Source: Asanoa ishikariensis
GTDB lineage: Bacteria > Actinomycetota > Actinomycetes > Mycobacteriales > Micromonosporaceae
Direction of reading: 5' to 3'
DNA length: 64,000 nucleotides
NCBI RefSeq assembly: GCF_900107455.1
Contig: NZ_FNQB01000003.1
Span: 62,001-126,000, forward strand
Shown here: positions 51,787 to 59,921 of the stretch, piece by piece
Layout of the letters: every line of letters begins with the position of its first letter
Numbering within the stretch: position 1 is the first letter of the stretch
Program-made: the position numbers and the translations under genes
The notes under the pieces: model-generated
The model's input: the letters and a program-made list of their open reading frames with translations, nothing else
Told to the model about the DNA's origin: nothing
Database searches by the model: none

Positions 51787-53202
51787 TTACGACCGGTCGG
51801 CGAAGCGGCCGTCCGGGTCCCAATGCCGCTTCAGTGCGACCAGACGCGCGTGGACGTCGGCCGGGTACGCCGTCGCCAGGTGTTCGGCGCGGCCGTCACC
51901 CGGGGTGAGGAAGTTGGCGAAGGTCCGCCCCGTCGTCCAGGCACCGAGCTCGGACAGGACCCGTTCGTGGAACGCGGTGTGTGCCGCCGCTTCGTCGGCC
52001 GCCGCGACACTGGCCAGGAAGAGCAGGAACGGCGCGTCCCGGTTGGCGACGGCGTTCGGTTCCCGTGGCGGCCGGCGCAGCGCGCCGGCGAGGTGGCGCA
52101 GCTCGACCAGCGTGACGGGCACGTCGGCGTTCTCGACGGCCACGTCGACCAGCCGGTCGACCGCCTCGGCCGGGAGGTCGCGCAGCAGCGCCGACCGCTC
52201 GTAGACCGGCATCGGATCGACCGGGTCGGAGTGGATCGCGGCGACCGCGGTGTACGGCATCTCGCCGACCGCGTCGATGATCGCGGGCGCCGCGGCCCGG
52301 ATCGGTGCGACGTGGCGCGCGCCGTCGTCCGCCGAGCCGAGGTAGGCCACCCGGACGTGCACGACGAGCCGCCCGCGCAACGGCTCGGGCACCGCCGCGA
52401 TCGGTGGCATGCGCAGCACCGCGATCGAGGAGCTGAGCTCGTCCGGCGTGCCCTCGACCCAGTCCCGCCACGCGTGCAGCACGGCGCCGGCGTGCTCGCC
52501 GTCGAAGAAGATGGCGCCGCCGTAGAGGTGGGACAGCGGGAAGAGCCGGAACTCGATGGCGGTGATGACCCCGAAGCCGCTCTTGCCGCCCCGCAGGCCC
52601 CAGAACAGCTCAGGGTCCGATGCAGCCGTGACCGTACGGGCGACGCCGTCCGCGGTCACGAGGTCGATCGAGATGACGTTGTCGGCGGCGTATCCGCGGG
52701 TGCGCCCAAGGATCGGGCTCAGGCCTCCACCAAGCGTGTATCCCACGACGCCGACGGTGGGCGACGATCCGTTCGCGGCGGCGAGCCCGTGTCGAGCGGC
52801 CGCGTCGATGACCTGTTGCCACCGGGCTCCGGCACCGACCCGGGCGGTCCAGCTCGCGGGGTCGACGGTGACCTCGGTCATCCGTTCGGTGTTGATCAGA
52901 AGTCCGCCTTCGGTCGCCGTGCCCGGTCCGTGACCGGTGGACCGCACCGCGACGCGGAGGCGGTGTTCGGTGGCGAAGCGGACCGTCTCGGCCACGTCTT
53001 CCGGGGTGGCCGTCGCGACGACGACCAGTGGGCGATGGCGCACCGTGAGGTTGTAGCCGACCAGCGCGGCGCTGTGGCCGTCCTCGCCGGGCAGGTGGAC
53101 CGCGGCCCCCTCGGACAGCCGGCCGGCCAGGATAGTCGCCGCCGCGGCGGCGGCCGTCTCGTCGGGCGTCAGGGTCGTCAGGTGCGTCGATGATGTGGTC
53201 AT
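51787..53202 (-). CDS. FAD-binding oxidoreductase, BBE (berberine-bridge-enzyme-like) family
   Basis: A 471-residue flavin oxidase from ATG 53202. The PCMH-type FAD domain has VAVRSTGHGPGTATEGGLLI, with the His that can be covalently attached to FAD, and GYTLGGGLSPILGRTRGYAAD. The cysteine usually used for a second covalent link is missing (NGSSPTVGVVG), so flavin attachment should be by His only. The C-terminal BBE segment has KRHWDPDGRFAD. No signal peptide. Substrate unknown. It is divergent from the SARP gene, which may control it. Confidence 0.9.
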   Translation of the reverse strand: MTTSSTHLTTLTPDETAAAAAATILAGRLSEGAAVHLPGEDGHSAALVGYNLTVRHRPLVVVATATPEDVAETVRFATEHRLRVAVRSTGHGPGTATEGGLLINTERMTEVTVDPASWTARVGAGARWQQVIDAAARHGLAAANGSSPTVGVVGYTLGGGLSPILGRTRGYAADNVISIDLVTADGVARTVTAASDPELFWGLRGGKSGFGVITAIEFRLFPLSHLYGGAIFFDGEHAGAVLHAWRDWVEGTPDELSSSIAVLRMPPIAAVPEPLRGRLVVHVRVAYLGSADDGARHVAPIRAAAPAIIDAVGEMPYTAVAAIHSDPVDPMPVYERSALLRDLPAEAVDRLVDVAVENADVPVTLVELRHLAGALRRPPREPNAVANRDAPFLLFLASVAAADEAAAHTAFHERVLSELGAWTTGRTFANFLTPGDGRAEHLATAYPADVHARLVALKRHWDPDGRFADRS

Positions 53203-53336
53203 GACCCGAGCCAACGCCGGTCCCGTCGATGATCGGCGGGCGCGCGTTGGACGTTGGGTTGACGTTCGATTGACGACGGCGGTTCGGCACTCGGGCGTTC
53301 GGCGGCTAGCGTGGGCGGAGCCAGCGCTTGGGGGAG

Positions 53337-55193
53337 ATGATGACGACGCGGCCCGACGTCCGGTTCGAGGTCCTCGGTCCGGTCCGGATGTGGCGAGGCG
53401 GTCACCAGGTGCCGCTGGGGTCACCGCAGCAGGTCGTGCTGCTCGCGATGTTGCTGCTCCGGGAGGGGCGGCCCGCGTCGGTCGACGAGGTCACCAGTGC
53501 CCTCTGGGACGGCGACCCTCCCCGCGCGGCCACCAGCACCATCCGCACCTACGTCTCCCGCCTGCGGCGCGTTCTCGACGGCACCTCCGCGACGATCGAG
53601 ACCGTCGGCGACGGGTACGCGCTGCGCGTACCCGAGGCGTCGGTCGATGTCATGCGGTTCCGGCGGTCCGTCGCGCGTGGCCGTGAGCTCCAGGCATCCG
53701 GTGATGCCGCCGGGGCGGCGGCCGTCCTGGCCGAGTCGCTGGAACTGTGGCGTGGGCCCGCGCTGGCCGGTCTGCCGGGCCGGTTCGCGGGCCGTCAGCG
53801 GACGCGCCTGGAGGAGGGCCGCCAGGCCGCCGACGAGTCCCGACTCTCCGCGCTGCTCGACGCGTTCCCGAACCAGCAGGCGGAAGCGGTGCTGGACCTC
53901 GTCGCGATGGTCGAGGCCTTCCCGCTGCGCGAAGGGCCGCGGCTCCTGCTCATGCGGGCCCTGCACGGCAGCGGCCGCCAGGGCGACGCGCTCGCGGTGT
54001 ATCGCGAGGGTCGCGCGTGCCTCAAGGACGATCTCGGACTCGAGCCGGGTCCGGCGTTGCGCCAGCTCCACGAGCGGATCCTGCGCGGCGACCTGACACC
54101 GGCCACCCCTTCGCCGGACGCGGTCAGCGGACCGACCCGGCTTCCGCACGACCTGGCCGACTTCACCGGGCGCGAGACGGAGCTCGCCGCGATCAGCGCC
54201 GGACTGCTGGACGGACCGGGTTGGGTCGGCATCGCCGGGATCGACGGCATAGGGCGCACGGCCACCGCGGTGCGGGCCGCGCACCGGCTTCGCGACCGGT
54301 TCACCGGTGGCCAGCTCTACGCCGATGTCGCCAGTTCCGTCGACCTCGCCGACATCCTCGCCACGTGGCTGAGCGCCTTCGACCTGCCGGCGTCCGACCT
54401 GCCGGAGTCGGTCAACGGTCGCCTGGCAATGCTGCATCGGGCCGCGGCCGGCCGGCCGCTGCTGATCGTGCTCGACAACGTCGACGATCCGGCGCTCCTG
54501 GAGCCGCTGCTGCGGTCCCGGCCGCCCGGCGGCCTCCTGATGACCACCCGCCGCAGGCATACGGAGCTCGCGGCCGTGTGGGTAACGATCGGCGGCCTGC
54601 GGACCGACGACGCGCTGGTCCTGCTGGAGCGGATGGCGGGCGCGGATCGGGTCGCGTCCGACCGACCGGCGGCCGAGCGGCTGACCCGGCTGGCGTGGGG
54701 CTGGCCGCTGCCGTTGCGGCTGCTCGGAGCGCGCCTACGCGACCGGCCGATGTGGAGCATCGCGGACATCGCACACGAGCTCGACCGCGAACTGCACAAC
54801 GTCACGGGCGTGTTGCACGACGAGTGCCTCGCGGCCGAGGCGCCACTGGTGCGCGCCTACGACCGGCTGCGGCCGGCGCAGGCGCGGGCGTTGCGGCTCG
54901 CGGCGGTCATCGAGCAGGAGGAGTTCACCACCCAGGACGTGGCCGCGTTGCTGGCCGTGTCCGTCGGTGCGGCCTTCAGCGCCATCGACCCGCTGGTCGA
55001 TCTGGGCCTGATCGGGGAGGCCGCGAGTCCCCACAGCTATCGCCTCCATCCGATCGTCCGCGCGTTCGCCCGCCGGCTGGCGCACACGGTCGAGGGCACC
55101 GCCGGTGTCACCGCGGCACGTGACCGGCTGTCCGTCCTGCGTGCCGGCGCTGACCTGCCGGCGCTCGAAAGCTCGTTGACCGTCGCTTCGTAG
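53337..55193 (+). CDS. AfsR/SARP-family regulator with degenerate STAND ATPase
   Basis: A 618-residue regulator. The N-terminal SARP winged helix and bacterial transcriptional-activation domain (about 1-250) have FEVLGPVRMWRGGHQVPLG, YVSRLRRVLDG and ALHGSGRQGDALAVYREGR. An NB-ARC-like ATPase follows, but Walker A reads GIAGIDGIGRT (298-308), so the invariant Lys is Arg, while Walker B LLIVLDNVDD is intact. No TPR tail is present. SARPs normally activate secondary metabolism, but no biosynthetic cluster is next to it. Starts at ATG 53337 or 53340 follow GGGGGAG directly. Confidence 0.88.
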   Translation: MMTTRPDVRFEVLGPVRMWRGGHQVPLGSPQQVVLLAMLLLREGRPASVDEVTSALWDGDPPRAATSTIRTYVSRLRRVLDGTSATIETVGDGYALRVPEASVDVMRFRRSVARGRELQASGDAAGAAAVLAESLELWRGPALAGLPGRFAGRQRTRLEEGRQAADESRLSALLDAFPNQQAEAVLDLVAMVEAFPLREGPRLLLMRALHGSGRQGDALAVYREGRACLKDDLGLEPGPALRQLHERILRGDLTPATPSPDAVSGPTRLPHDLADFTGRETELAAISAGLLDGPGWVGIAGIDGIGRTATAVRAAHRLRDRFTGGQLYADVASSVDLADILATWLSAFDLPASDLPESVNGRLAMLHRAAAGRPLLIVLDNVDDPALLEPLLRSRPPGGLLMTTRRRHTELAAVWVTIGGLRTDDALVLLERMAGADRVASDRPAAERLTRLAWGWPLPLRLLGARLRDRPMWSIADIAHELDRELHNVTGVLHDECLAAEAPLVRAYDRLRPAQARALRLAAVIEQEEFTTQDVAALLAVSVGAAFSAIDPLVDLGLIGEAASPHSYRLHPIVRAFARRLAHTVEGTAGVTAARDRLSVLRAGADLPALESSLTVAS

Positions 55194-55200
55194 GCCGGCT

Positions 55201-55235
55201 CCGGGGAGCGCGACGCTGGCGCGCCCGCTCCCCGG
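55201..55235. terminator. Bidirectional hairpin terminator
   Basis: CCGGGGAGCG (55201-55210) and CGCTCCCCGG (55226-55235) make a perfect 10-bp stem with a 15-base loop between the convergent ends of the SARP gene and the surface-anchored protein gene. Confidence 0.75.
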
Positions 55236-55259
55236 CCGTCTGACCAACTCCATGCGCGG

Positions 55260-56027
55260 TCAGGCGGGCTGCTGGCGCCTCCGCAGGACGAACCAGAGCA
55301 CCATCCCGCTGAGTACGACCATGAGGACCAGCGCGAGCGGCTGGGTGTCAGTGGGTTCCGGCGCCGGGCCGGCGCCGGTCTCGGTGCCGGTGGGCAGCCA
55401 GTTGCCCGGAGCGTGCGCGGCCGCGACGGCCTTGTGCAGGTCGCCCTTGCCACGGATGGCCGGCAGCTTCCCGGCGGCCACCTTGGACAGACCCTGGGCC
55501 GAGCCGTCCGACCGGACGTCGACGAGACCGCCGACCCGGGCGTCCTGGACCACCTGACCCGACACCATGCCGGAGGCCAGTGCCCTGCCGCCCACCGCAT
55601 CGTCGTCCACGTAGGTCATCGAGACCTGGCCCGTCGCGGAGACGGCCGCCGCGATCGTCCCCACCACGACGCCGGACTGGTAGAGCGGGGCCACCCACTC
55701 GTCGCTCGCGACCACCGGCTGGCCGGCGCCGCCTTCGACGAACGCGTCGTTCCAGGTGTGCAGCCGCACCGGCGTGCCGGCCCGGTAGCCGTTGACCGGC
55801 TTGCCGGGTTGGATGGCGCCGGGGCCGGCCTCGATCGCCAGGTTCGCCGCCGGGCGGCCGAGCACGTCGCCGGCGACCCGTGGTGCGTCCTGCGCGAACC
55901 AGGCTCCGACCTCCGTCGGCGCGGCAGCGTCGCCTGGCTCGGCGAGTGCCGGTGATGCGAGCAGGGTGAGACCGGCGGCGACGGACAGGGCCAGGCCGGC
56001 GGCGCGGAGCAACCTCATCGCGGTCAT
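55260..56027 (-). CDS. Secreted, C-terminally membrane-anchored protein of the papain-like protease operon
   Basis: A 255-residue protein with a signal peptide (about 1-32, ending ASPALAEPG), an extracellular domain of about 190 residues, a Pro/Thr-rich stretch and a C-terminal helix (LALVLMVVLSGMVLWFVL) followed by RRRQQ. It should be tethered outside the cell by this tail. LPTGT occurs before the helix but is not a true LPxTG sorting signal. It lies eight bases downstream of a secreted papain-like protease gene and may be its substrate, inhibitor or anchor. The ATG at 56027 has GAGGA upstream. Family unknown. Confidence 0.75.
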   Translation of the reverse strand: MTAMRLLRAAGLALSVAAGLTLLASPALAEPGDAAAPTEVGAWFAQDAPRVAGDVLGRPAANLAIEAGPGAIQPGKPVNGYRAGTPVRLHTWNDAFVEGGAGQPVVASDEWVAPLYQSGVVVGTIAAAVSATGQVSMTYVDDDAVGGRALASGMVSGQVVQDARVGGLVDVRSDGSAQGLSKVAAGKLPAIRGKGDLHKAVAAAHAPGNWLPTGTETGAGPAPEPTDTQPLALVLMVVLSGMVLWFVLRRRQQPA

Positions 56028-56035
56028 CGGTGTCC

Positions 56036-56605
56036 TCACTTTCGGTAGAGGTGGATGAGGGTGCCCGAGGCGGCGTAGAACGAGGTGTTGTTGGCATAGC
56101 TGCCCCACTCGCGCGACGTCGAGGTCCCGGTCGCCGGGTCGATGTAGGACAGCCCGTACGAGTAGCCGGTGTTGTAGTAGCCCCGCACCACGTGGGCATG
56201 GCCGGCGCCGTTGGACCGCCACACGATCCGGCTGTAGACCGGGCGGTTGACGTCCATCTCGGAGACCACGTACGCCCAGCTCAGCACCACCTCGGTGCCG
56301 GGGTTGACGCCGCGCTTGTTGAGCGCGTTCATCACGTTGGCGGTCGTGCCCGTCACGTTGCCGCACGACGAGGAGTTCTTGCCGTCCTTGACGAGTTGGC
56401 ATTGCGCGATGGTCGAGCCGGTCTGGTAGCGGATAATCATTTTTGCGGACGCCGCCCAGCACCAGTTCGAGTTTTCCTGCGCATAGGCCGTGACACTGAG
56501 AACTTTTTCGACCGCGTTCGCGGCCGATGGCGCGGTGAAGACCATTCCGACGGTAATCGACAGCACTGCGAGTACGCGCGTGGCAAGACTCCGTTGCAGG
56601 TTCAC
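56036..56605 (-). CDS. Secreted papain-like cysteine protease (AvrRpt2/C70- or C39-like)
   Basis: A 189-residue secreted protein. The signal peptide ends near residue 31 (APSAANA). The mature part has QENSNWCWAASAKMII, the papain-like active-site helix with Cys49 and an oxyanion Gln43, then Cys69 and Cys81 (possible disulfide), His138 in GHAHVVRGYY and Asp156 in YIDPATG. This Cys-His-Asp set and the small size match the AvrRpt2/C70 and peptidase C39_2 groups. It starts at GTG 56605 with GGAGG six bases upstream. It lies between a lipoprotein gene and a gene for a membrane-anchored surface protein, all in one orientation with 8-13 base gaps. Confidence 0.85.
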   Translation of the reverse strand: MNLQRSLATRVLAVLSITVGMVFTAPSAANAVEKVLSVTAYAQENSNWCWAASAKMIIRYQTGSTIAQCQLVKDGKNSSSCGNVTGTTANVMNALNKRGVNPGTEVVLSWAYVVSEMDVNRPVYSRIVWRSNGAGHAHVVRGYYNTGYSYGLSYIDPATGTSTSREWGSYANNTSFYAASGTLIHLYRK

Positions 56606-56618
56606 ATGAAACCTCCGG

Positions 56619-57167
56619 TTAGGTTTTCCGAACCGTGAAAGTGGCGGCGTCGGGGAATGCGACCGGCTCTGCCTTGACGCCGCAGAAGGCGAGGAACGTC
56701 GAGAGCTTTGTGGGGAGTCCGGCTTCGACCTCGAACGGGTCGGGGTTGTCGTCGACGATGCCGCGGGCGGTGAACGTGTCCGCCTCGGTCTCGCTCGCGA
56801 CCAGCCGGGCGCCGCCCGGGAGCGTGACGGCATAGCGGTTCGGGGTGATCGACTCCTGGACTAAAGCGGTCCCTTCTGGCCACAGCGGCATCCGCTCCAC
56901 GCCGTCCACGACGACGGTGACGCAGCCGTTCGCGCGGAGCGCGAGCCGCCCTTCCAGTGCTTTCGATGGCGCGGTGAAGTGGTCGGGCATCGGGGGATCG
57001 CGGAGATCGGCGACGTCGACGAAGCCCGTGCCGACACTGGTGTCGGCCGGTGTGGTGCCCGGCGCCGCACCGAGCGCGGCCTCATCGCCGCCGCCGGTGG
57101 CACACGCCGCCAGGAAGCTCAACAGTCCACAACAGACAAGGGCAGGCCAGGGCAAGCGTCGTCGCAT
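56619..57167 (-). CDS. Hypothetical lipoprotein of the papain-like protease operon
   Basis: A 182-residue protein with signal peptide and lipobox (LSFLAACATGGG; Cys22), so it should be a surface lipoprotein. The mature part holds two cysteines (RANGCVTVVVDGVER and AFCGVKAE) that may pair, and a beta-rich pattern with RYAVTLPGGARLV. It is the first gene of the three-gene unit with the papain-like protease (13 bases downstream). A propeptide-like inhibitor or chaperone role is possible but there is no direct evidence. Confidence 0.72.
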   Translation of the reverse strand: MRRRLPWPALVCCGLLSFLAACATGGGDEAALGAAPGTTPADTSVGTGFVDVADLRDPPMPDHFTAPSKALEGRLALRANGCVTVVVDGVERMPLWPEGTALVQESITPNRYAVTLPGGARLVASETEADTFTARGIVDDNPDPFEVEAGLPTKLSTFLAFCGVKAEPVAFPDAATFTVRKT

Positions 57168-57514
57168 GGTGGTACCGCTCTTCCGATGTGATGGATACGC
57201 GGTCGCCTGCGAACGGCCGCTTTTCCGGCCGTGATTGTGGGCGACCGCGCGCGCAGTCGCTTTGTGCTTATCGTCCTAAGGGCAGGCGAATAGGCGCGCT
57301 CTCGCTGGCCCCCGTCCGCCGCGCGTCGCAATTGCCTTGCTGAGAAAGCCGATCCCCTCAAGCAACGTAGCTTGTTAACGCTCACATTTCAAGGCGTGAA
57401 TGGCTGGTGTGGACCGGCAGAAGTCAATGTCGTACGCGGCGACCCATTCGTCCGGCTCGGCCGCTTTCGCCGCCCTAGGTGGCGGCAGAAGCGCGCTCCG
57501 CCTATGTTCGTCCG
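57168..57514. other. 347-base intergenic region with nested hairpin
   Basis: The longest gap in the window lies between the lipoprotein gene (minus) and the aldo/keto reductase gene (plus). It is less GC-rich near 57340-57400 and holds the nested hairpin at 57198-57249. TATGTT at 57503-57508 is a likely -10 for a leaderless reductase transcript. I see no convincing small gene or RNA beyond the hairpin. Confidence 0.6.
57198..57249 (-). promoter_or_regulatory. Nested hairpin in the leader of the lipoprotein operon
   Basis: Outer arms CGCGGTCGCC (57198-57207) and GGCGACCGCG (57240-57249) are perfect over 10 bp, and inner arms ACGGCCG (57213-57219) and CGGCCGT (57226-57232) over 7 bp. On the minus strand the structure lies 31 bases upstream of the lipoprotein start, so it could be a leader RNA element controlling translation or transcription of the protease operon. 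It could also be an operator or terminator. Confidence 0.45.
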
Positions 57515-58396
57515 GTGTCTCCTGACAAGATCAACGCGGCTTCGGCCGGCACGTGGACCCTCGGCCGCGACCTGACCGTCAACCGGATCGGGTTCGGCGC
57601 GATGCGGCTGACGGGCAGCGCCGCCTTCGACCTCGGCACACCCAGCGACCGCGACCGCGTCATCGGCGTGCTGCGCCGTGCGGTCGAACTGGGCGTGAAC
57701 CACATCGACACCGCGGCGTTCTATTTCTCCCGGCTGCGTTCGGCCAACGAGCTGATCAACCGCGCGCTGGCGCCGTACCCGGCCGATCTGGTCATCACCA
57801 CCAAGGTCGGACCTGGCCGCGATCCCTCCGGTGACTGGCTCCCCCTGGCCCGGCCGGACCAACTGCGCGGCCAGGTCGAGGAGAACCTGCGCCAACTCGG
57901 CCGCGACCACCTGGACGTGGTGAACCTGCGCCAACACGGCCTCGACTCGATCGCCGAGCACTTCGGTGCGCTCGCCGACCTGCGCGACGCGGGCCTGATC
58001 CGGCACCTGGGCATCTCGAACGTCCGCCCACACCACCTCGCACAGGCCCAGGCGATCGCCCCTGTCGTCTGCGTCCAGAACGCGTACGGCCTCCACAACC
58101 GCATCAGCGACGGCACCCTGCGCGCGTGCGGCGAGCAGGGCATCGCGTTCGTGCCCTTCTTCTCGATCGCCGGCGACGGGCGTGACGCCGGAGGTGTCGC
58201 CGAGGACGACGCGGTCCTCGCCGTAGCCCGCGCGCACGGCGCCACGCCGGCGCAGGTCCGGGTCGCCTGGACGCTGAGCCGCGGACCGCACGTGCTGGCC
58301 ATCCCGGGCACGGGCAACCCGGACCACCTGATCGAGAACCTGGCCGCCGGGGCGCTTCGGTTGTCCACGGAGGAGCTCGCGAGCCTCGACGGCTAA
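57515..58396 (+). CDS. Aldo/keto reductase
   Basis: A 293-residue AKR-superfamily oxidoreductase from GTG 57515. It has VNRIGFGAMRLTG, GVNHIDTAAFYFSR (catalytic Asp and Tyr), LVITTKVGPGRD (Lys) and IPGTGNPDHLIENL (NADPH binding). The usual His of the tetrad is replaced in VVNLRQHG, as in several NADPH-dependent AKRs of the YajO/Tas kind. It reduces carbonyl compounds with NADPH; the substrate is unknown. TATGTT seven bases before the start suggests a leaderless message. Confidence 0.88.
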   Translation: MSPDKINAASAGTWTLGRDLTVNRIGFGAMRLTGSAAFDLGTPSDRDRVIGVLRRAVELGVNHIDTAAFYFSRLRSANELINRALAPYPADLVITTKVGPGRDPSGDWLPLARPDQLRGQVEENLRQLGRDHLDVVNLRQHGLDSIAEHFGALADLRDAGLIRHLGISNVRPHHLAQAQAIAPVVCVQNAYGLHNRISDGTLRACGEQGIAFVPFFSIAGDGRDAGGVAEDDAVLAVARAHGATPAQVRVAWTLSRGPHVLAIPGTGNPDHLIENLAAGALRLSTEELASLDG

Positions 58397-58419
58397 GGCG
58401 CGGCTGTCTCGATGATCCG

Positions 58420-58917
58420 CTAGTGGAGGGCCGCCTTGAGGCCGACCACGACGAGCCCGAGGACGCCCGCGAAGGCCGTCGCCCCCCAGCGCGGCCATCC
58501 CGTGAGGCCGGCGCCGCGGGCCGCCAGCCAGCCGAGCACAACCAACAGGAACACGGTGTACGCGAGCGCGGCGTCGAGCGCGGCCGCACTGCTCGCGCCG
58601 GCAAGGCGGGACAGCAGCAGCACGAGCAACGGGGTGATCGAGGCCTGGATCAGCGCCCAGCCCGCGGTCAACACGTGGAGCACGTCCGTGCGGGTCACCG
58701 ACGCGCCCCGGGCAGCCAGGCCCAACAGTTCCGAATAGCGTTCGGCCAGCCAGTAGACCAACAGCGTGACCAACACCGTCGCAGCAACCCGGCCAACGCC
58801 GTAGTTGCCCGACGCCGCCAGAGTCGAGGCGCAGATGACCGTGCCATAGATGCCGGCCGGCACCCACGGCGCGGCGACCCACATCCCCTTGCGGGCTCCG
58901 GCTTTGTCCATCGGCAC
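58420..58917 (-). CDS. Small integral membrane protein
   Basis: A 165-residue protein with four hydrophobic segments (about 17-34, 43-57, 86-105 and 115-133) and a final helix near 145-163. It has NYGVGRVAATVLVTLLVYWLAERY and a conserved-looking charged segment TRTDVLHVL. The start may be GTG 58917 or ATG 58911. Function unknown. It lies between the aldo/keto reductase and the DapA-like gene with no operon link visible. Confidence 0.7.
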   Translation of the reverse strand: MPMDKAGARKGMWVAAPWVPAGIYGTVICASTLAASGNYGVGRVAATVLVTLLVYWLAERYSELLGLAARGASVTRTDVLHVLTAGWALIQASITPLLVLLLSRLAGASSAAALDAALAYTVFLLVVLGWLAARGAGLTGWPRWGATAFAGVLGLVVVGLKAALH

Positions 58918-58957
58918 CGATTATCACCGCCAAACCACCACCAAGCCGAACAAAAGG

Positions 58958-59848
58958 TCAGGCCGGCGCGGCGATGCTTTCCAGCGCCTCCGCGAGCCGC
59001 CGCACCTGTGGCGGCGTGGCCTCCAACAACGGAGAGCGCACCGTCGGGTGGGGAATGATCCCCAGTTCGGCTAGTGCCGCCTTGGCCATGACGGCGCCTT
59101 GGGCCGTGCCCATGACGGCGTCCACCAACGGGGCCAGCGACCGCGCGATAACGCGCCCCGACGAGAGGTCCCCGGCACGCACCGCGCGGATCAGCGAACC
59201 CACCCGGTCGGCGGTCACGTTGCCCACGACGCTGACCACCCCGGCAGCGCCGCTGGCCAGGTAGGGCAGGTTGAGCTCGTCGATCCCGCAGTAGTAGGCC
59301 AGCGACGAATCCGCCATCACCGCCATCGCCGCGGCCAGGTCGCCCTTGGCGTCCTTGACCGCCCTGATCCGTGGGTGCCCGGCGAGCTCGACCAGGGTGG
59401 CCGGTTCGAACGCGATGCCGGTGCGCACCGGTACGTCGTACAACATCACGGGCAGTTCGGTGGCGTCCGCCACCGCCACGCAATGGGCGATCACCCCCGC
59501 CTGGGTCGGCCGCGAGTAGTAGGGGCATACGAGCAACAGCGCGTCCGCGCCGGCGGCCGCCGCAGCCTGGGCCCGCCGGATGCTGTCCGCCGTGTCGTAC
59601 GTGCCGACACCGGCGACCACCCGAGAGCGACCAGCCGACCGGGCGACTACCGCACCGACCAGCGACGATGCCTCCAAAGCGGTCAGGGTCGGCGACTCAC
59701 CGGTGGTCCCGCCCACCACGAGGCCGTCACACCCGGTGGAGACCAGGTGGTCGACGAGCCCGGCCACGCCGGTCGAGCAGATCGCGCCGTCGGGCCGCAT
59801 CGGGGTCACCATCGCGACGAGGTTCGTACCGAACAGAAGATCCGTCAT
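58958..59848 (-). CDS. DapA/dihydrodipicolinate-synthase-family aldolase
   Basis: A 296-residue class I aldolase. It has GTTGESPTLT (substrate loop), YYSRPTQ, MLYDVPVRTG with the catalytic Tyr, and RAVKDAKGD with the Schiff-base Lys. These are the motifs of 4-hydroxy-tetrahydrodipicolinate synthase and related N-acetylneuraminate-lyase-type enzymes. It is divergent from a LysR gene with a clear inverted repeat between, an arrangement atypical for housekeeping lysine biosynthesis, so it may be a paralogue for a regulated pathway. The start is ATG 59848. Confidence 0.88.
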   Translation of the reverse strand: MTDLLFGTNLVAMVTPMRPDGAICSTGVAGLVDHLVSTGCDGLVVGGTTGESPTLTALEASSLVGAVVARSAGRSRVVAGVGTYDTADSIRRAQAAAAAGADALLLVCPYYSRPTQAGVIAHCVAVADATELPVMLYDVPVRTGIAFEPATLVELAGHPRIRAVKDAKGDLAAAMAVMADSSLAYYCGIDELNLPYLASGAAGVVSVVGNVTADRVGSLIRAVRAGDLSSGRVIARSLAPLVDAVMGTAQGAVMAKAALAELGIIPHPTVRSPLLEATPPQVRRLAEALESIAAPA

Positions 59849-59883
59849 GGCCCGAGCCTGCCCGCGACCCATACCTAAGGTCC

Positions 59884-59919
59884 AGCGATGCTTTATTGCC
59901 AAAACCGCGTAGCATCGCT
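59884..59919. promoter_or_regulatory. Inverted repeat in the DapA/LysR divergent region
   Basis: AGCGATGCT (59884-59892) and AGCATCGCT (59911-59919) form a perfect 9-bp inverted repeat with 18 bases between. The right arm ends two bases before the LysR ATG. The spacing is longer than a simple T-N11-A site and could bind a LysR tetramer, repressing its own gene and controlling the DapA-like gene. Confidence 0.65.
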
Positions 59920-59921
59920 TC

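Noticed and set aside
53337-55193. A biosynthetic gene cluster around the SARP and LAL regulators
   Set aside because: No PKS, NRPS, terpene or RiPP core genes occur in the window; only single tailoring-type enzymes are present.
55400-55420. LPTGT as a sortase signal in the tail-anchored protein
   Set aside because: The order is LPTGT, not LPxTG, and I see no sortase gene nearby.
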